Source of the DNA: Aedes albopictus
Lineage: Eukaryota > Arthropoda > Insecta > Diptera > Culicidae
Direction of reading: 5' to 3'
Assembly: GCF_035046485.1 (NCBI RefSeq)
Contig: NC_085138.1
Coordinates: 45,853,464 to 45,917,463, forward strand
Length of the DNA stretch: 64,000 bases
Position 1 is the first letter of the stretch, and every line of letters starts with the position of its first letter. This document shows positions 1-12,241 of this stretch, piece after piece. The translations under genes were made by a program, and so were the position numbers. A model generated the notes under the pieces. That model was not told the DNA's origin, ran no database searches, and saw nothing but the letters and a program-made list of their open reading frames with translations.

Positions 1-3000
1 GTTTATATATCCCTCCAAGTGTTAGTTTTTCTTTGGATCAAATTAGAGATATATTGCAACAAATTCCTACTCCATTTTATATATTAGGTGATTTCAATGC
101 CCATAACTTTGCTTGGGGTAGTGACAAAATTGATGGAAGAGGTTCATTAATTATGGATTTGATTGATGAATTCAACTTAAATATTCTCAATGATGGTTCA
201 TTTACTAGGGTTGCTGTGCCTCCTAGTAATCATTCGTGCATTGATTTATCACTTTGCTCGAGTAATTTGACTTTGCAATCTTCTTGGTCAACTATCAATG
301 ATCCAAATGGTAGTGATCATTTACCTATTTTGATTCGAATGCACATTCCCATTCGAAATAAACTTATTAACGAAACATGTGTTTATGATTTGTGCAAAAA
401 TGTAAACTGGACAAAGTTTTCTGATTTAATATCTATTTATGATGTTAACAGTGTGGATTCGGATTCACCAATAGACAGTTAAAATAGTTTTTCAAAATTA
501 TTAATTGATAGTTTGCGTAAATCTCAAACTAAAAAAAATGTTTCGAGTACTCTTAGAAGACAGCATCCTTCTTTTTGGTGGGATAATGAGTGTTCCAATG
601 CATTGAAAAATAAATCCAACGCTTTTAAACATTTTCGTAGATCAGGCTCCAGAGATAGTTACTTACTGTATCGTAAAGCTGAAGCTCAGTTTACCAGGCT
701 TACTAAATTCAAAAAGAGAAATTATTGGAAAAATTTTGTAGAAAATCTGGATAGTGATACTTCATTGTCCACTTTGTGGTCTGTAGCACGAAATTTAAGA
801 AATTATAATTCTAGTGTTCCTACTGTTCTAGAATATTCAGAAGAATGGATTGAAAATTTTGCTTCAAAAATATGTCCCGACTTTGTTGCTCCTTCCAAAA
901 ATTATAAAACAAAATCATTTAATTATTTCCCTGAGCTTTGTAATCCATTCTCTTTGGCTGAGTTTAATTTGGCTTTATCTATTACCAAAAATACAGCTCC
1001 AGGTATTGATAACATTAAATTTATTGTTTTAAAAATGTTGCGTGATGAAGGAAAACTTCATTTACTTTCGATTTATAACAGCTTCTTACTTCAAAATATT
1101 ATTCCTCGCGAATGGCGCTTCATCAAAGTAATAAGTATTCTTAAACCTGGTAGAGATCCTTCATCAGCTGACAGTAGAAGACCTATCAGTTTGTTATCGT
1201 GTTCACGCAAACTAATGGAGCGAATGATCTTAAACCGCCTTGAATTTTGGGCTGAAGAAAACAACATTTTTTCTCCTTCTCAATTTGGATATAGACGGGG
1301 TCGTGGTACGCGTGACTGTGTATCGCTTTTAGCTACGCAAGTTCAACTTGCATTTAACCAAAAACAAGATGTAGTTTCTACTTTTCTGGATGTCTCTGGA
1401 GCTTATGATTCTGTTCTAATCGATTTGTTGTTCAGTAAAATGAATAATTTGAAAATTCCAAACATAATTTCAAATTTTTTGTATAATTTATTCTCATTCA
1501 AAATTATGCATTTTTTCCATAATAATTCTCCCAAAATAATACGTTATAGTTACTTTGGCCTTCCACAGGGATCATGTTTGAGTCCATTTTTATACAATCT
1601 ATTCACTAGTGACATGGCATCCATTATTCCTAATGGTTGTTATTTGCTTCAATTCGCCGATGATAATGTTCTTTCCATACGTGGAAAAAGTAGAGATGTT
1701 ATTGAACATTTTATGCAATGTGCCTTGGATAATTTGGATATGTGGGCTCATGAAAATGGATTTACATTTTCAGTTCAGAAAACAAAATTTATTTTATTTT
1801 CTAGAAAACATTCGCCCATAAGCATTAATTTATTTCTCAATGGACTTGAAATAGAACAAATTGATGAGTATAAATATCTTGGTATTTGGTTTGATTCTAA
1901 ATTAAATTGGAACACTCATATTATATACATACAAAAAGTGTGTTCAAGAAGAATTAATTTTCTTCGTACAATTACTGGTACATGGTGGGGTGCAAATCCT
2001 TCTGATTTGATAACACTATATAAAACCACTATTCGTTCAGTAATGGAATATGGTTGCTTTACTTTTGGAAGTACTGCGCAAACTCATTTTTCCAAACTTG
2101 AAAAAATACAATATCGTTGTTTGAGAATTTGTTTAAAACTAATGAATTCCACTCATACTCAATCTGTTGAAGTTCTTTCTGGTATAATCCCACTGAAAAT
2201 TCGTTTTCAGGAGCTAAATTGCAAATTTTTGATAAATTGTTTTGCAAATAATCATCAAATCATAAGCACTTTGGAGTCGTTATACCAAATTAATCCTACT
2301 AATAGAATATTGGATTCCTTTATTCATTGTTCAAATCAAGATCTTTTACATGTGCATTCGAATGGGTTTTATTATTTTAAATTAAACATACATACATATG
2401 AACCATTAATTGACTTGTCCTTATTTTATGAATTGCGACAAATACCAAAGCTTGAACATTCGAAATTTGCAAATTTACTATTTAAACGTAAATTTGATGG
2501 ATTCAACCCTACACAAATGTATTTTACAGATGGCTCTCTAATTGATGGCACCGCAGGTTTTGGAATATATAACTTATTTTCAGCTCATTTTTATAAATTA
2601 CAATCTCCGTGTTCTGTTTTCATAGCAGAACTCATTGCTTTTTATTTTACTTGTAACATGATCAAAGATTGTCCGCCCAATTTTTATATAATATGCTCTG
2701 ACAGTTTCAGTTGTCTGAGTGCTTTGAATACTATCAAATTCAATTTCAAATCTTGTTGATGTTGAAAAAAATTATTGTTTGATTTGCATTATGAAGGATA
2801 TGTTATTAAATTTGTTTGGGTTCCTGCTCATTGTAATATTTATGGCAATGAACAGGCGGATTTATTGGCAAAATTTAGGGTTATGCGTGGACAAATTTAT
2901 CATCGTGATATATTTCCTTCTGAATATTTTCCCAATCTGAGAAATTATTCTCTAAATGCTTGGCAAATCAATTGGAATTCTAGTGATAAAGGGCGATGGT

Positions 3001-3359
3001 GTCATTCAATATGTCCCAAGGTGAATCATTTTCCTTGGTTTAAAAATGTATCTGGGAGTAGAAATTTCATTCGTGCTTTTTCGAGATTGATATCCAACCA
3101 TTATATTTGTAATAGTCATTTGTATCGTATCAACATTGTAGATTCAAACTTATGCGAATGTGGCTTATCGTATGAAGACATTGATCACATTATAATTAAT
3201 TGTTCTCGGTTTATTGCACCGAGGAAGATATTATTTGATAGCCTAACTGCAGCAGGTTTTTCAATTCCTGTATCTATACGGGATGTTTTGGGCTTAAAAA
3301 ATGAACATATATTGAAACTTTTGTTCAAATTGCTAAATGAGATTGCCTATTTTGTTTGA
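1..3359 (+). pseudogene. LINE ORF2 (endonuclease, RT, RNase H) with three in-frame stops
   Basis: One reading frame is open from base 3 to the stop at 3357-3359, except for TAA at 480-482 and TGA at 2757-2759 and 2763-2765. No frameshift is needed to join the parts. The endonuclease half shows YIPP at the start, GDFNAH (about 87-105) and GSDHLPI (about 310-330). The RT shows FLDVSGAYDSV (about 1384-1416), LPQGSCLSPFLYN (about 1560-1600) and the catalytic FADD (about 1654-1665). The RNase H shows FTDGS (about 2523), a Glu near 2630, a Cys-Ser-Asp stretch near 2700 and WVPAHCNIYGNEQADLLAK (about 2815-2870). A Cys/His cluster (CECG...H...C) follows near 3150-3210. Two of the stops fall inside RNase H and the first lies between endonuclease and RT, so this copy should not make the full protein. 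Point mutations only, with no indels, suggest a fairly young copy. Confidence 0.88.
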
Positions 3360-3697
3360 TACTGTTCCCCTTTTTTTGGTATTCTTTATTTTCAGCCTTG
3401 AAGATTCGTTTCTGATGACCCCCTGACCCCTCCCCCTCCCCAATTAGGATTTCTGGATTTCCGGAGACTCGTTTTACGATTTGGCATGCTGTCCTCTTTC
3501 AAGATAGCGGCTCCGTTATGGTTCATTGCCGTGTGAGCCTTTAGTTTTAAGTTATTTTTGTAATGTTATTTGAAAAGAAAAAGAGGTTTTGTGCCTCTTT
3601 GAGAAAGATTTCGTTTTTGAAATGCCGAAATCACTCAAAGGGGTTTTTCCCTCTTTCTAAATTTCAAGTTAAAATAAACAATAAACAATAATAATAG
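1..3697 (+). mobile_element. I-group non-LTR retrotransposon (LINE), 5' end outside window
   Basis: The window opens inside a LINE whose second ORF carries apurinic-type endonuclease, reverse transcriptase and RNase H in that order. A ~310-base A+T-rich 3' UTR follows the ORF. It ends in a short TAA/CAA-type repeat tail at about 3671-3696, the kind of 3' end seen in several LINE clades. RNase H downstream of the RT places it in the I group (I, Loner, Outcast, LOA and relatives); I cannot pick the family. The 5' end lies before base 1. Confidence 0.9.
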
Positions 3698-4740
3698 GAA
3701 GGAACCAATGTTCCGTCTGATTTATTAGTGACCACTGTGGAACATTCATAAACATTTGAGAACAATTAAAAGTACATTTGAATTCGTACTGGTGTGTGTT
3801 TCAACTCATAAACCAGTGACCACTGTACTTGTTTGGTGCTCAGAAGATTCGGAATATTCGTAAACATGGGTAATTCAATAAAAAATAAGATGAAATCACT
3901 GTTACTCATTTATCCGTGAGACGGCTCAATTTAAAAAATCTCTTAAATAGTTATCACCCACTGTATGGGATCCAGAGGATCGGTAAAAGTGATAAAATTA
4001 TTGAAATTGTGTTATAGAACCGCTAATTTTCAGAAACTTACTTGTTTTGATAATCTAAGTATGCAGTATGTCTCATAAAAAATGCGAAAATTTTCGTTTT
4101 CTAATAATTTTTCAACATTGCATTGATAATGAATCCATCCTTCTAAGATAAGGCTACAATAAGGAGGTGGCAATCATACAGGATATCTCAAATTTGTTTC
4201 AAAATATGATTGGTTACGATCGATGACGTGGTCATTTACGACTAGAGAAAGACCACTGGATGGTTCACCGGAATATCCGTGAAAGCGGTTAGTTTGAAAA
4301 AAAAAACTGTCGTAGTGCGCAGCCACACTATGGCGAGTACATAATTGATCAGATAGTTGTATTGTTGAATTACTGGCAAACCCATGGAAATTATCAGTAA
4401 CTTTTTGTGCATTTCACATAACAAAGGCTTTGACATCATTATTTTTAATCTATTTCAACGATTAATCTCCAACCAATTTGAGACCCATAATTTTGAAATG
4501 ACTGCAATATTCGTTATAACGAACCGCATAAGCAAAATCTCTTATTTATGGTATTTTTTTAGCAAATTTATTCGTCATCACACAAGAAACAAAATTACCG
4601 AAAACACCATAATGAAAAGAAATGTTAACAATTTTTTGCATTAGTTTTTTTTTAATTGGTGCATTTTAATTGTCAAAATTCAGCATATCTATGATTTTTA
4701 TATCAATAGTTAACACCGAACTTTTTCAATAGTTTTCGTA
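3698..4740. other. Old degenerate repeats, no gene seen
   Basis: Several blocks near 3725, 3826, 3950 and 4250 share a 'gaccactg...' start followed by 'ggaatattcgt'-like sequence. This suggests a decayed tandem repeat. The short reading frames here have no recognisable domain. Confidence 0.35.
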
Positions 4741-4750
4741 TCAGTCAAAC

Positions 4751-5634
4751 GAACCGGTTCCTCCGATCATTAAATTTTGTCGTATGAACAATTCCCATTG
4801 AAATATATTAGTGAACATCAACGTTTCTCATACTAGACAATAGTATATTTTAACCGGTTCATAACTAGATTGGTATTCTTGTACCGACTTTTCGAACCCT
4901 CTAAGCAGAATACCCTCTTCGAATGAGTGTAATCAGTTTCGTACCTTTTAATTCCGCCCTAACAATTAGGGCGGAATTAAAAGGTATGAAACTGATTTCA
5001 CTCATTCGTAGATTGGTATTACCAGCCAGTTTGCATAATGATTTAGTCTCTTTGATCTATTATTCCTCAAAAATAATAATTTCTTTACACAGCATAAGCG
5101 GAACGTTTTTTTTTTTCAAAAGTTTATCGGATTAGTGAACCAGTTTTCCTTATCACCTATTTTGGTCCTTAATAAATTATGAAACTCCAACGGTTATCAA
5201 GCAGGACAGCAAAATTATTTTACCGGTTCATAATTTATTATTTCGATGAACCGGTTCCCAAAATCATGTTTTTTGTCGAATAGGCATCCATTTATTATCT
5301 TAATACCCAAAATATCATCATAATACTAGTGGGATAAAATTCTTGATTTTACCGGTTAAAAAATGAACTGTTTTAGCGAACCGGTTCAACAAATAATGTT
5401 TTCTCCTTTCTTTTATCATCATAATATGTAGAACATCAGCATAACACCAATAACACGAAATTATTGATTTTTCCGGTTCAAAATAAACCGGATGAGCAAA
5501 CCGGTTCACACAAACACATATTTCATACAAATGTTTAAAAATAAAAATAAATTATAAAAACTAAACGATTATTAATCGGGATAATAAAATATTTTTTACC
5601 GGTTCAAAAGTGAACCGGTAAAATGAACCGGTTC
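4751..5634. repeat. Degenerate tandem array with paired AACCGGTT motifs
   Basis: Six perfect AACCGGTT palindromes lie at 4752, 4852, 5249, 5389, 5499 and 5626. Six one-base-short or one-mismatch versions lie at 5222, 5351, 5472, 5486, 5598 and 5613. From 5222 on the sites come in pairs 27-38 bases apart, and each pair recurs every 121-129 bases. This is best read as an eroded ~125-bp tandem repeat. AACCGGTT is also the consensus of the Grainyhead/CP2 transcription factor family; whether it acts as a binding cluster is inference. Confidence 0.65.
4920..5008. repeat. Near-perfect 43-bp inverted repeat (hairpin)
   Basis: Bases 4920-4962 pair with 4966-5008 around a 3-base loop, with only about two mismatches. 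It sits inside the AACCGGTT array. It may be a small foldback element or a fresh local inverted duplication. Confidence 0.8.
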
Positions 5635-5639
5635 GGTGA

Positions 5640-6889
5640 AATGAACATTTCTATTGTACAGTTCACCTCCCTCTCAAAAAAATCTGTTATCTCTATTGGT
5701 TCCTTTTTGGGCGTTGGAGGGTTAATGTAAAACATGTGTTTATGTCAATAAAGCTGTAGAATTCAATGAAAAGTTGCTAAAACATCTATAATGCCACGAT
5801 GCTAGGAGAGGATCAAACTATTGATAATTGACAGATTAGCACATTGTCCCTAGTACATATATATTGTGCAAACGTTAGACATGTAGCATTAATTATTCTA
5901 TTTTTGTCAGTTGAGTAAGGCTTCCTGTTTACAAAGATATTCGGTTACTAATAATTTTTATGTCGAATTACTCGATACAAGACACTTTTACTAAACTTTT
6001 CTAAAACTGTGAGTATAAACTGTTTTCGATGATAATTGTGGCAGAAAAAAAAATTCCTCAAACACAATACATATTCCTTGGTTCCATTTTCCTCGTCACT
6101 TAGGGGTTTCTTGTCATAGTTGTTTCCTAAAATGTAAGGAGCTATACCAAACTGCAATAGTCTAAATTAACTAAAAATGTTTAAGTCTTTGATACCATAA
6201 AGGTGCACAAATTGAAAAATACCGGCATGTGGTAATTCTATCTCAGCCACGGCATACAAGAATACAAGACAGACCATTAACCTAAGTAATCATCATTTTT
6301 TAACGTTAACATGTAACGTCATTATAATCGTCCCTTCGCGTTCATAAAATTGGTGTGGAGCTCTAGATCGTTTTATTCATGCTTTTGAACGATTTAAATT
6401 GCACCTTCAAAAAACTTCCAGTTTTCCGAAATACATTACCTTCCAAATGTTGTACCCCGTGATCCGAGCTACTTTGATGTATGTTTACATGTTTGTTTAC
6501 ATTTATCGGCCTTTTTTTTTCCTCCCCTGTTGGGGAAATTAAGCCACTGCGTCCAATAGCAATCGGTCTATTTCGATCGTAAAACTTTCAAATCATGAGA
6601 CACTGTCAAAAAAAAAACTAAGAAAATTGTAGCCGCAATAACTTCTTCCGCATGTATAGAAGGCGAATTTTTTTGTACATATGCCTAAATACTGCTGAAA
6701 TTCTATTTCAACTGTCTTAAGATTGAAAAGAGAAAAAACACAAGTCTCGAAGCTACTAATATTTGAAAAAAAAAATTGTTCTAGATCCGCCGATAGAACT
6801 TTCTTATTTTAGTCTCAAATGAAAGAGGGGACCTTTAGCTTTCGTTTGGTGGGTGTTTTAGCGATACCGATTTTTTTAAATTGATTTTG
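5640..6889. other. A+T-rich stretch without recognisable content
   Basis: No reading frame with recognisable domains, no RNA gene and no clear terminal repeats were seen. Confidence 0.4.
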
Positions 6890-6944
6890 TTCTACCAGAC
6901 ATACCGTGAGCACCACTATTGGTACATTTACCCTATACTAATTC

Positions 6945-7060
6945 ATGCTATGGCTGGCAGAGAAAATCATGTAATTAATAACTGTGGAAGTGCTCAAAGT
7001 TGGGGAGAGAGACATGTCAAGTTCCAGTGGGAACGTAGAGCCATACAGAAGAATTTAATT
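6945..7060 (+). mobile_element. Degenerate 3' fragment of a Feilai-like SINE
   Basis: The string TTAATAACTGTGGAAGTGCT is shared almost exactly with the intact SINE at 50320-50597. It is followed by a diverged 'gtgggaacgtagagcca' version of that SINE's 3' end. The tRNA-like head is absent. Confidence 0.55.
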
Positions 7061-7227
7061 AGAAATTCAACTTTCAAAACTACTATTACGGAAACTGCTT
7101 AGCAGTGTGCTATACCGATTCGATCCTACTCCAAATGAAGGACTGAAGCGCAGTTTGTTTATTATTTTTGTATTTTGTTAGAATTGAGTACTTATGATAA
7201 CAAAAAAAGAAAGTGAATCGGTGCCTA

Positions 7228-7924
7228 CTAGAGTGGGTCATCGTTTATATGGAAATATGAAAAATTCAATGGTATCCCATCAGATCAAAGCTTTTTTGAT
7301 CCCATTTCAGGACCCAAATAAGTGTGCAAAATTTGGGCACGATCGGTTTTGTCTACGTTTTGCGCATCGCGTTTGAAGTTTGTATGGGAGTTTACATGGA
7401 AAAACACACTTTTTGCATTTCTCTCAGGACAAGCTCGAATTTTTCTAAAACCATGTAATGGATAAAGTGAAAACATAGCCTAGGGTGACCTGAAAAACTT
7501 TGTCGAAGATCGCGAAGTGATCTGATGCTTATGAAAAAAGTTATTGCGTTGGCATTGCTTGGCATGATTTTGTTGCTATTGTTATTCCTTTACATGTTAA
7601 AACCTACAGACATGCATGGCGTACGTTGGTTATAACTATTTTTACAAGCATCGGATCACTTTGCGGTCTTCAACAAAGTTTTTCAGGACATCCTAGGCTA
7701 CCATTTTACAATATCGGTTAAAAAGTTTCAGACAAACTTTTTCAACTTATGACAAAAATGCAAAAAAGTATGTTTTCCCATACAAAATCCCATACAAATT
7801 TCAATTGCAATGCGCAAAGTGTAGACGCAACCGATCGTGCTCAAATTTTGCACAGATACTCAGGACCCGAAACGGAACCAGAAAAGCTTTGATCTGAGAA
7901 AACGGTTCCGATGACCCACTCTAG
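7228..7924. mobile_element. Foldback MITE, hAT-like (TIR CTAGAGTGGGTCATCG)
   Basis: The ends are inverted copies of CTAGAGTGGGTCATCG, and the arms stay complementary over a long distance. The flanks read GGTGCCTA and ACTGCCTA, consistent with an 8-bp TSD that has two mutations. It has no coding capacity. The middle contains 'cgcgaagtgatc'-type sequence that is also present in the foldback at 57360-58112, so the two are related. Confidence 0.7.
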
Positions 7925-8663
7925 ACTGCCTACATCGCATGTTTTCGATAAGGATGAATTTGGGAGTGATTTTTTTTTTTTCATTTTTTATGTTGTTACT
8001 ACAAAAATAATGTTTGGCTTAAATCAAAACTGATGACATTTGCAGTTTCATGTCGAAATTTAGGCTTAATAGTGCGCCAAAAAGCAGAGTTACAGCATCT
8101 CAACGGTGACAATTTTGTATGAAAATCGGGTTTTGCTGCTGTTTTCTGAACCAATCATACGCGATTATTTTTTAAGAAAATCTAGCTTCAACATTAAGGT
8201 ATTTTTACCAGAGAATAATAAATGATTACAAATATAATTTAGAACTAATCCTTCATTAGTTTAGATTAACGAACACGCTATGGAAAATCAATCAAATCAT
8301 GGAAGTTATCTCCAAAGTACCCCCGCCCCTTTGACCGTTCCCATAAACTCATGGTAAAAGTGATGGGCTCCCATCATTTACGTTCCAACCGTCCTATGTT
8401 CCACATTACTTAAATAAAATACTTAAATACTTAAATAAAAATCTAAACAGAAGAGAGTAAAGGGAATACTGATTCCGGTCTACTTCTCCATATGAAATGA
8501 AGAGGAAAATGTTCCTGGTCCATTTCTCAAAAAAGAACGTAGGGAGATCGTTGAAATTCGGCCCGGCTCAAGAATGAGTCGAAGGAATAAAACGAATCAT
8601 CCGGTCCGTTTCTAGAAAAGTATCTTGAAAAATAACAATAAGCTGTCGATTATGACACAAGCT

Positions 8664-8828
8664 CATAGGCGGAGCCAGCTTTTTCTTTTTTCTTACTCAC
8701 TCTCCTAAACATATACGAGAAAGAGCGGGATGAAAGAGGAGGCAAGCTGCCCCCTCTTCTATCTTTCTCTTTCTCGTGCATGTTTAGGAGAGTGAGTAAG
8801 AGAAAAGAAAATGCTGGCTCCGCCAATG
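8664..8828. mobile_element. Short foldback MITE with 8-bp TSD CACAAGCT
   Basis: Terminal inverted repeats begin CATAGGCGGAGCCAGC and CATTGGCGGAGCCAGC and extend about 60 bp. CACAAGCT occurs directly before (8656-8663) and after (8829-8836). The 8-bp duplication points to a hAT-type transposase. It is non-coding. Confidence 0.82.
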
Positions 8829-8836
8829 CACAAGCT

Positions 8837-9584
8837 ATAGAGAAAACAACACCATATTGACCATAAAACGAATCTATGCTAATATCAATGAATTTAGCAA
8901 ATCAAGATTCAAGTTATTAATTCGGTTAATGTGATTCTTAATATATTATGACAGTTAAAATTCCAAGTCTATTTTAAGCAATCCATTGAACAGAAGTTGA
9001 AGAAAACAAGAAGTATTATTCATGATTATTAGAAATAATTTATTTAGAAAAATGGGGGAGAAATATTGAAGTGGATGGCTAAGTATAATGAAAAATAGAA
9101 TATACATATTAGGCCTGTCCACCTTTCCAAAAATGTTCTCTGATTCTCAAGTTCATCCCCATATTTTGATTGGCATCCTAAAAGAAGTAACTGGTCAAAA
9201 TTTCAGCCAAATCCATTGAAATTAAGAGGTGCATCAAATCAATTTAGTGTTTTTCGTCTGTTTTTGAACTTCTAAAAATCATAACTACACTAAAACTTGT
9301 CAAAATTTAATTCTTTCAGCAGAAACTGAAAGCTATACTTGTTTGCTACAACTTCTCCGAACAACGTGTGCCAATAAAATTGAAGGAAAAATGTGTAATT
9401 ATCACATTTGTAATCAGAAAAACCTTAAAAAGTTGATTTTTTTTTGTTATATTTCGTTCTGGAACACCCTAATATACGTAATAAGTTGGATTTTTCAAAA
9501 CGGCATCATATTCTCCAATGTTTTTTGGTTCGAATCCTGGTTCTTTCAGTAGTATTACTCACTACAGCCTTCGAGCTATTCACC
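8837..9584. other. No feature recognised
   Basis: This is A+T-rich sequence without a supported gene, RNA or repeat structure. Confidence 0.35.
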
Positions 9585-9639
9585 TTTCAACCTTCTTTTT
9601 TTATTCTTAACCACTTAACCTATTTTACAGCTCTTTTGT

Positions 9640-10040
9640 CCACTAGGACACTAAGTGAGCGATTCCAATTGGCGGCTGCACTTACACTTTGTACAGCGCC
9701 TAAATGCATTCTATTATATTCTTATTCTACTATATCGAACTGGTTTTGCCTTTGTGCTGCTTTCACTTTTCTACCCTGTCCTTGATAGAATGATGAGCAC
9801 GATGATGAAATGATGTGTGGCTGTTGTTGCTTTTCCAGTCCGATTGGGGGTCGTCCATTATGGGTTGCCGTTCGCCGATATCCAATTATCCGGGTCCGTT
9901 TGAGCTATGAGAGCTCAGAAGAGGGTCAAGTGCCAGCCGGTCTCGGGGGGAAGAGCAACTGACGAAGTGCCGGGGCTGAGATCGAACCCATGACCATCCG
10001 CTTATAAAGCGAACGTGAAGCCACTGCGCCACGGGCCCGG
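9640..10040 (-). mobile_element. tRNA-related SINE, family not named
   Basis: Read on the minus strand from about 10038, the head resembles a tRNA. It has an A box GTGGCGCAGTGG and a B box GGGTTCGATCTC about 50 bases apart, enclosed by GGGCCCG...CAGCCCC. About 330 bases of tRNA-unrelated body follow. It interrupts a run of 'gacctttt'-type repeats that continues on both sides. The exact 3' end is uncertain. Confidence 0.6.
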
Positions 10041-10049
10041 CTTCAGCCT

Positions 10050-10285
10050 TCTTCTCTTGGACATTTTGTCCTAGTTTTTTTTTATTACAACCTTTTAACC
10101 TATAGATTTTTCGACCTTTTGTCCTTGTTATATTTTCACTTCGACCTTTCGACCTTTTGACCACTTGCATTTTCAACCTTTTGTCCTAGTTATTTTTTTT
10201 ATTTCGACATTTTGACCTTCGACCTTTTGACCTTTCGACCTTTTGATCGTCGACCTTATGACCTCCGACCTTTTGTCATAGAACC
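10050..10285. repeat. Degenerate short tandem repeat (cgaccttttgacc-like)
   Basis: Variants of 'ttcgaccttttgacc' recur every 12-25 bases. Weaker copies are visible at about 9585-9640 beyond the SINE, which suggests the SINE landed inside the array. Confidence 0.6.
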
Positions 10286-12030
10286 CACCTGGTGACCCGT
10301 CGGCATACAGACCTATCTTGGATAACTGTTGGAGCAGATCATTCTGTCTACACGGAGAAACTGAAAAACTCAAAATTAGGTACTTTTAAACTCAAATTTG
10401 AGTTCTTTTTCATCTCCCTTTTCATGCGCTCTTTCTGTTGTTGTCAGAGAGTGAAGAGAGAAACAGCCCAACTTTTGCAGTTCCGTGCGTCAAGCCAACG
10501 CTGAGTTTCTAGCACAGTACTCAAATTTGAGTGAATACAACCTAGTCAAAATTTCGGTTGGGTGGAAAAAACTTAAAATTAGGTATTTTTTTTCACATGG
10601 AAGCAAGCGGGAACAACCCAACAAAAACATCGATTCCATCAACTCAAAATTGGCTTGACGCACGCAACCCCGAAGTTGGATTGAAAGAACTCACTTTTGG
10701 GTAGTTTCGTCTCTCCGTGTATACCGAGAAATCAGGCGACTCTGGGCTCCCGGATAGCCAGTTCGGCTTCCAGAAGGGTCGCTATTATAAGGGCTGCAAC
10801 CATAACGACTGAGATAGCGCTCCAAAAGAAGCGAAGATGAATCCGCTATTGCGCGGTCGTCTTGAAGCAAACGGGTCGTGCCAGGGGGAGCGACACTTGT
10901 TTTGCCAAGCCAAAAAACCTGAAAAAAAAGCCCAAAAAAGTCGCTAAAACCCGCAAAAGTGCTCCCCCGGGTCGTGCGAATAAACTCACACACGGCTTAC
11001 TCTCGGAACCCTGAGTAAGCAGTTTGTTGGTTTTTCACACGCGAGTTGCTTCACGATGAGAGCAATTCCATCCCTGCCGTCTATCATCGATTGCAAGAGA
11101 GTTCGTGGGGCAATATCAGGCTGGATTCACGGGTGAATGCGCTACAACGGCGCAGATGTTCGCCATCCGTCAGGTGTTGTAGAAATGCTGCGAATACAGA
11201 GTGGCCACACATAACTTGTTCATCGATTTTCAATCGGCGTATGACACAATCGATACAGAATAGCTATAACAGATTATGCACGAATACGGATTCCCGAATA
11301 AACTGGTATGATTGAGCAAAGCGACGATGGATCGAGTGATGTGCGTAGTTCGAGTATCGGGGACACTCTAGAGCCCTTCCGAATCTCGCAGAGGGTTACG
11401 GCAATGTGATTATCTTTCGTGCTTGCTATTTCACATAGCTTCAGAGGGTGTAATGAGAAGAGCAAGGATATATGTACACGACCGATATGATTTCTACGAA
11501 ATCCGTTCAGCTGCTTGGTTTCGCCGATGATATTGAAATTATAACTCGAAAATTTGAGACGATGGCGGAACCGTACATCCTACTAAAAAAATGAAGCCAG
11601 ACGAATAGGATTAGTCATTTATGTGTCGAAGACAAAGTACATGATGGCAGAGGATTGTAGAGAAGATTTAACGCGCCCATCACCCCGAATCTCTATCGAC
11701 GGTGATGAAATCGAGGCGGTTGAGGAATTCGTGTACTTGGACTCACTGGTGACCGCCGACAACGAGAAATTCAGAGACGCATTGTGGCAGGAAATCGAGC
11801 TTTCTTTGGACTTTGAACTTCGGGCAATTCGATATAAATGGTTCTCGGGAGCAATCCAACCGGTACAAGAAGACGTGGTGTGCAGCGAGCTAAGTGGGTC
11901 GATCGAGTGGAGGACGATTTCCGGACCCTTCGCCGAGTGCGAGGCGCACAACCATGGACCGAGTCGAATGGAGACGAAACGTACGGCAGAGGACACTCAG
12001 GCCTTAGTCTGATGGCACAAGTTTCCCAAA
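10279..12030 (+). pseudogene. Degenerate non-LTR retrotransposon RT remnant
   Basis: Conceptual fragments in shifting frames recall LINE RT. DPSAYRPI lies near 10285-10310, followed after the inserted MITE by SQFGFQKGR near 10755-10785. A second block has NLFIDFQSAYDTID near 11215-11255, FADD-like GFADDIE near 11519-11540, SKTKYMMAE near 11626 and GTRRRGVQRAKWVDRVED near 11859-11912. Numerous stops and frameshifts break it. The part after 11050 resembles RTE/CR1-like RT C-termini, but the two blocks may come from different elements. It is not expected to be functional. Confidence 0.6.
10351..10719. mobile_element. TA-flanked MITE (TIR CACGGAGA)
   Basis: The left end CACGGAGAAACTGAAAAACTC and the inverted right end CACGGAGAGACGAAACTACCC are imperfect TIRs, each preceded by TA. 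It splits the RT remnant between its DPSAYRPI and SQFGFQKGR segments, which confirms it as a secondary insertion. It has no coding capacity. TA targets are typical of Tc1/mariner-type transposases. Confidence 0.72.
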
Positions 12031-12109
12031 TGGAGGAGAACGTGCCTCTGGAGCCGACCTACTGATAGTCTGACCGGTAAGGTAAGTAACCATCGTGAAG
12101 GTTAACAAC

Positions 12110-12241
12110 AGTTCTGTTCAACGACGCAGGTTGAACTTGCTCGAAGTTGCTGCATCCTGCTCTTACCCATTTGTCAACAAACGGGTAAGAGCAGGATGCA
12201 GCAACTTCGAGCAAGTTCAACCTACGTCGTTGAACAGGACT
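12110..12241. repeat. 66-bp-arm hairpin
   Basis: Bases 12110-12174 pair with 12177-12241 with roughly three mismatches and almost no loop. Such a structure could be a tiny foldback element or a transcribed hairpin precursor. No TSD was found. Confidence 0.8.

Noticed and set aside
9886..10176. 96-codon minus-strand frame
   Set aside because: It spans the SINE head and 'gacctttt' repeats; no protein similarity.
11619..12065. Frames of 125 and 129 codons overlapping on opposite strands
   Set aside because: The plus strand is a decayed RT C-terminus with frameshifts; the minus strand is its shadow.
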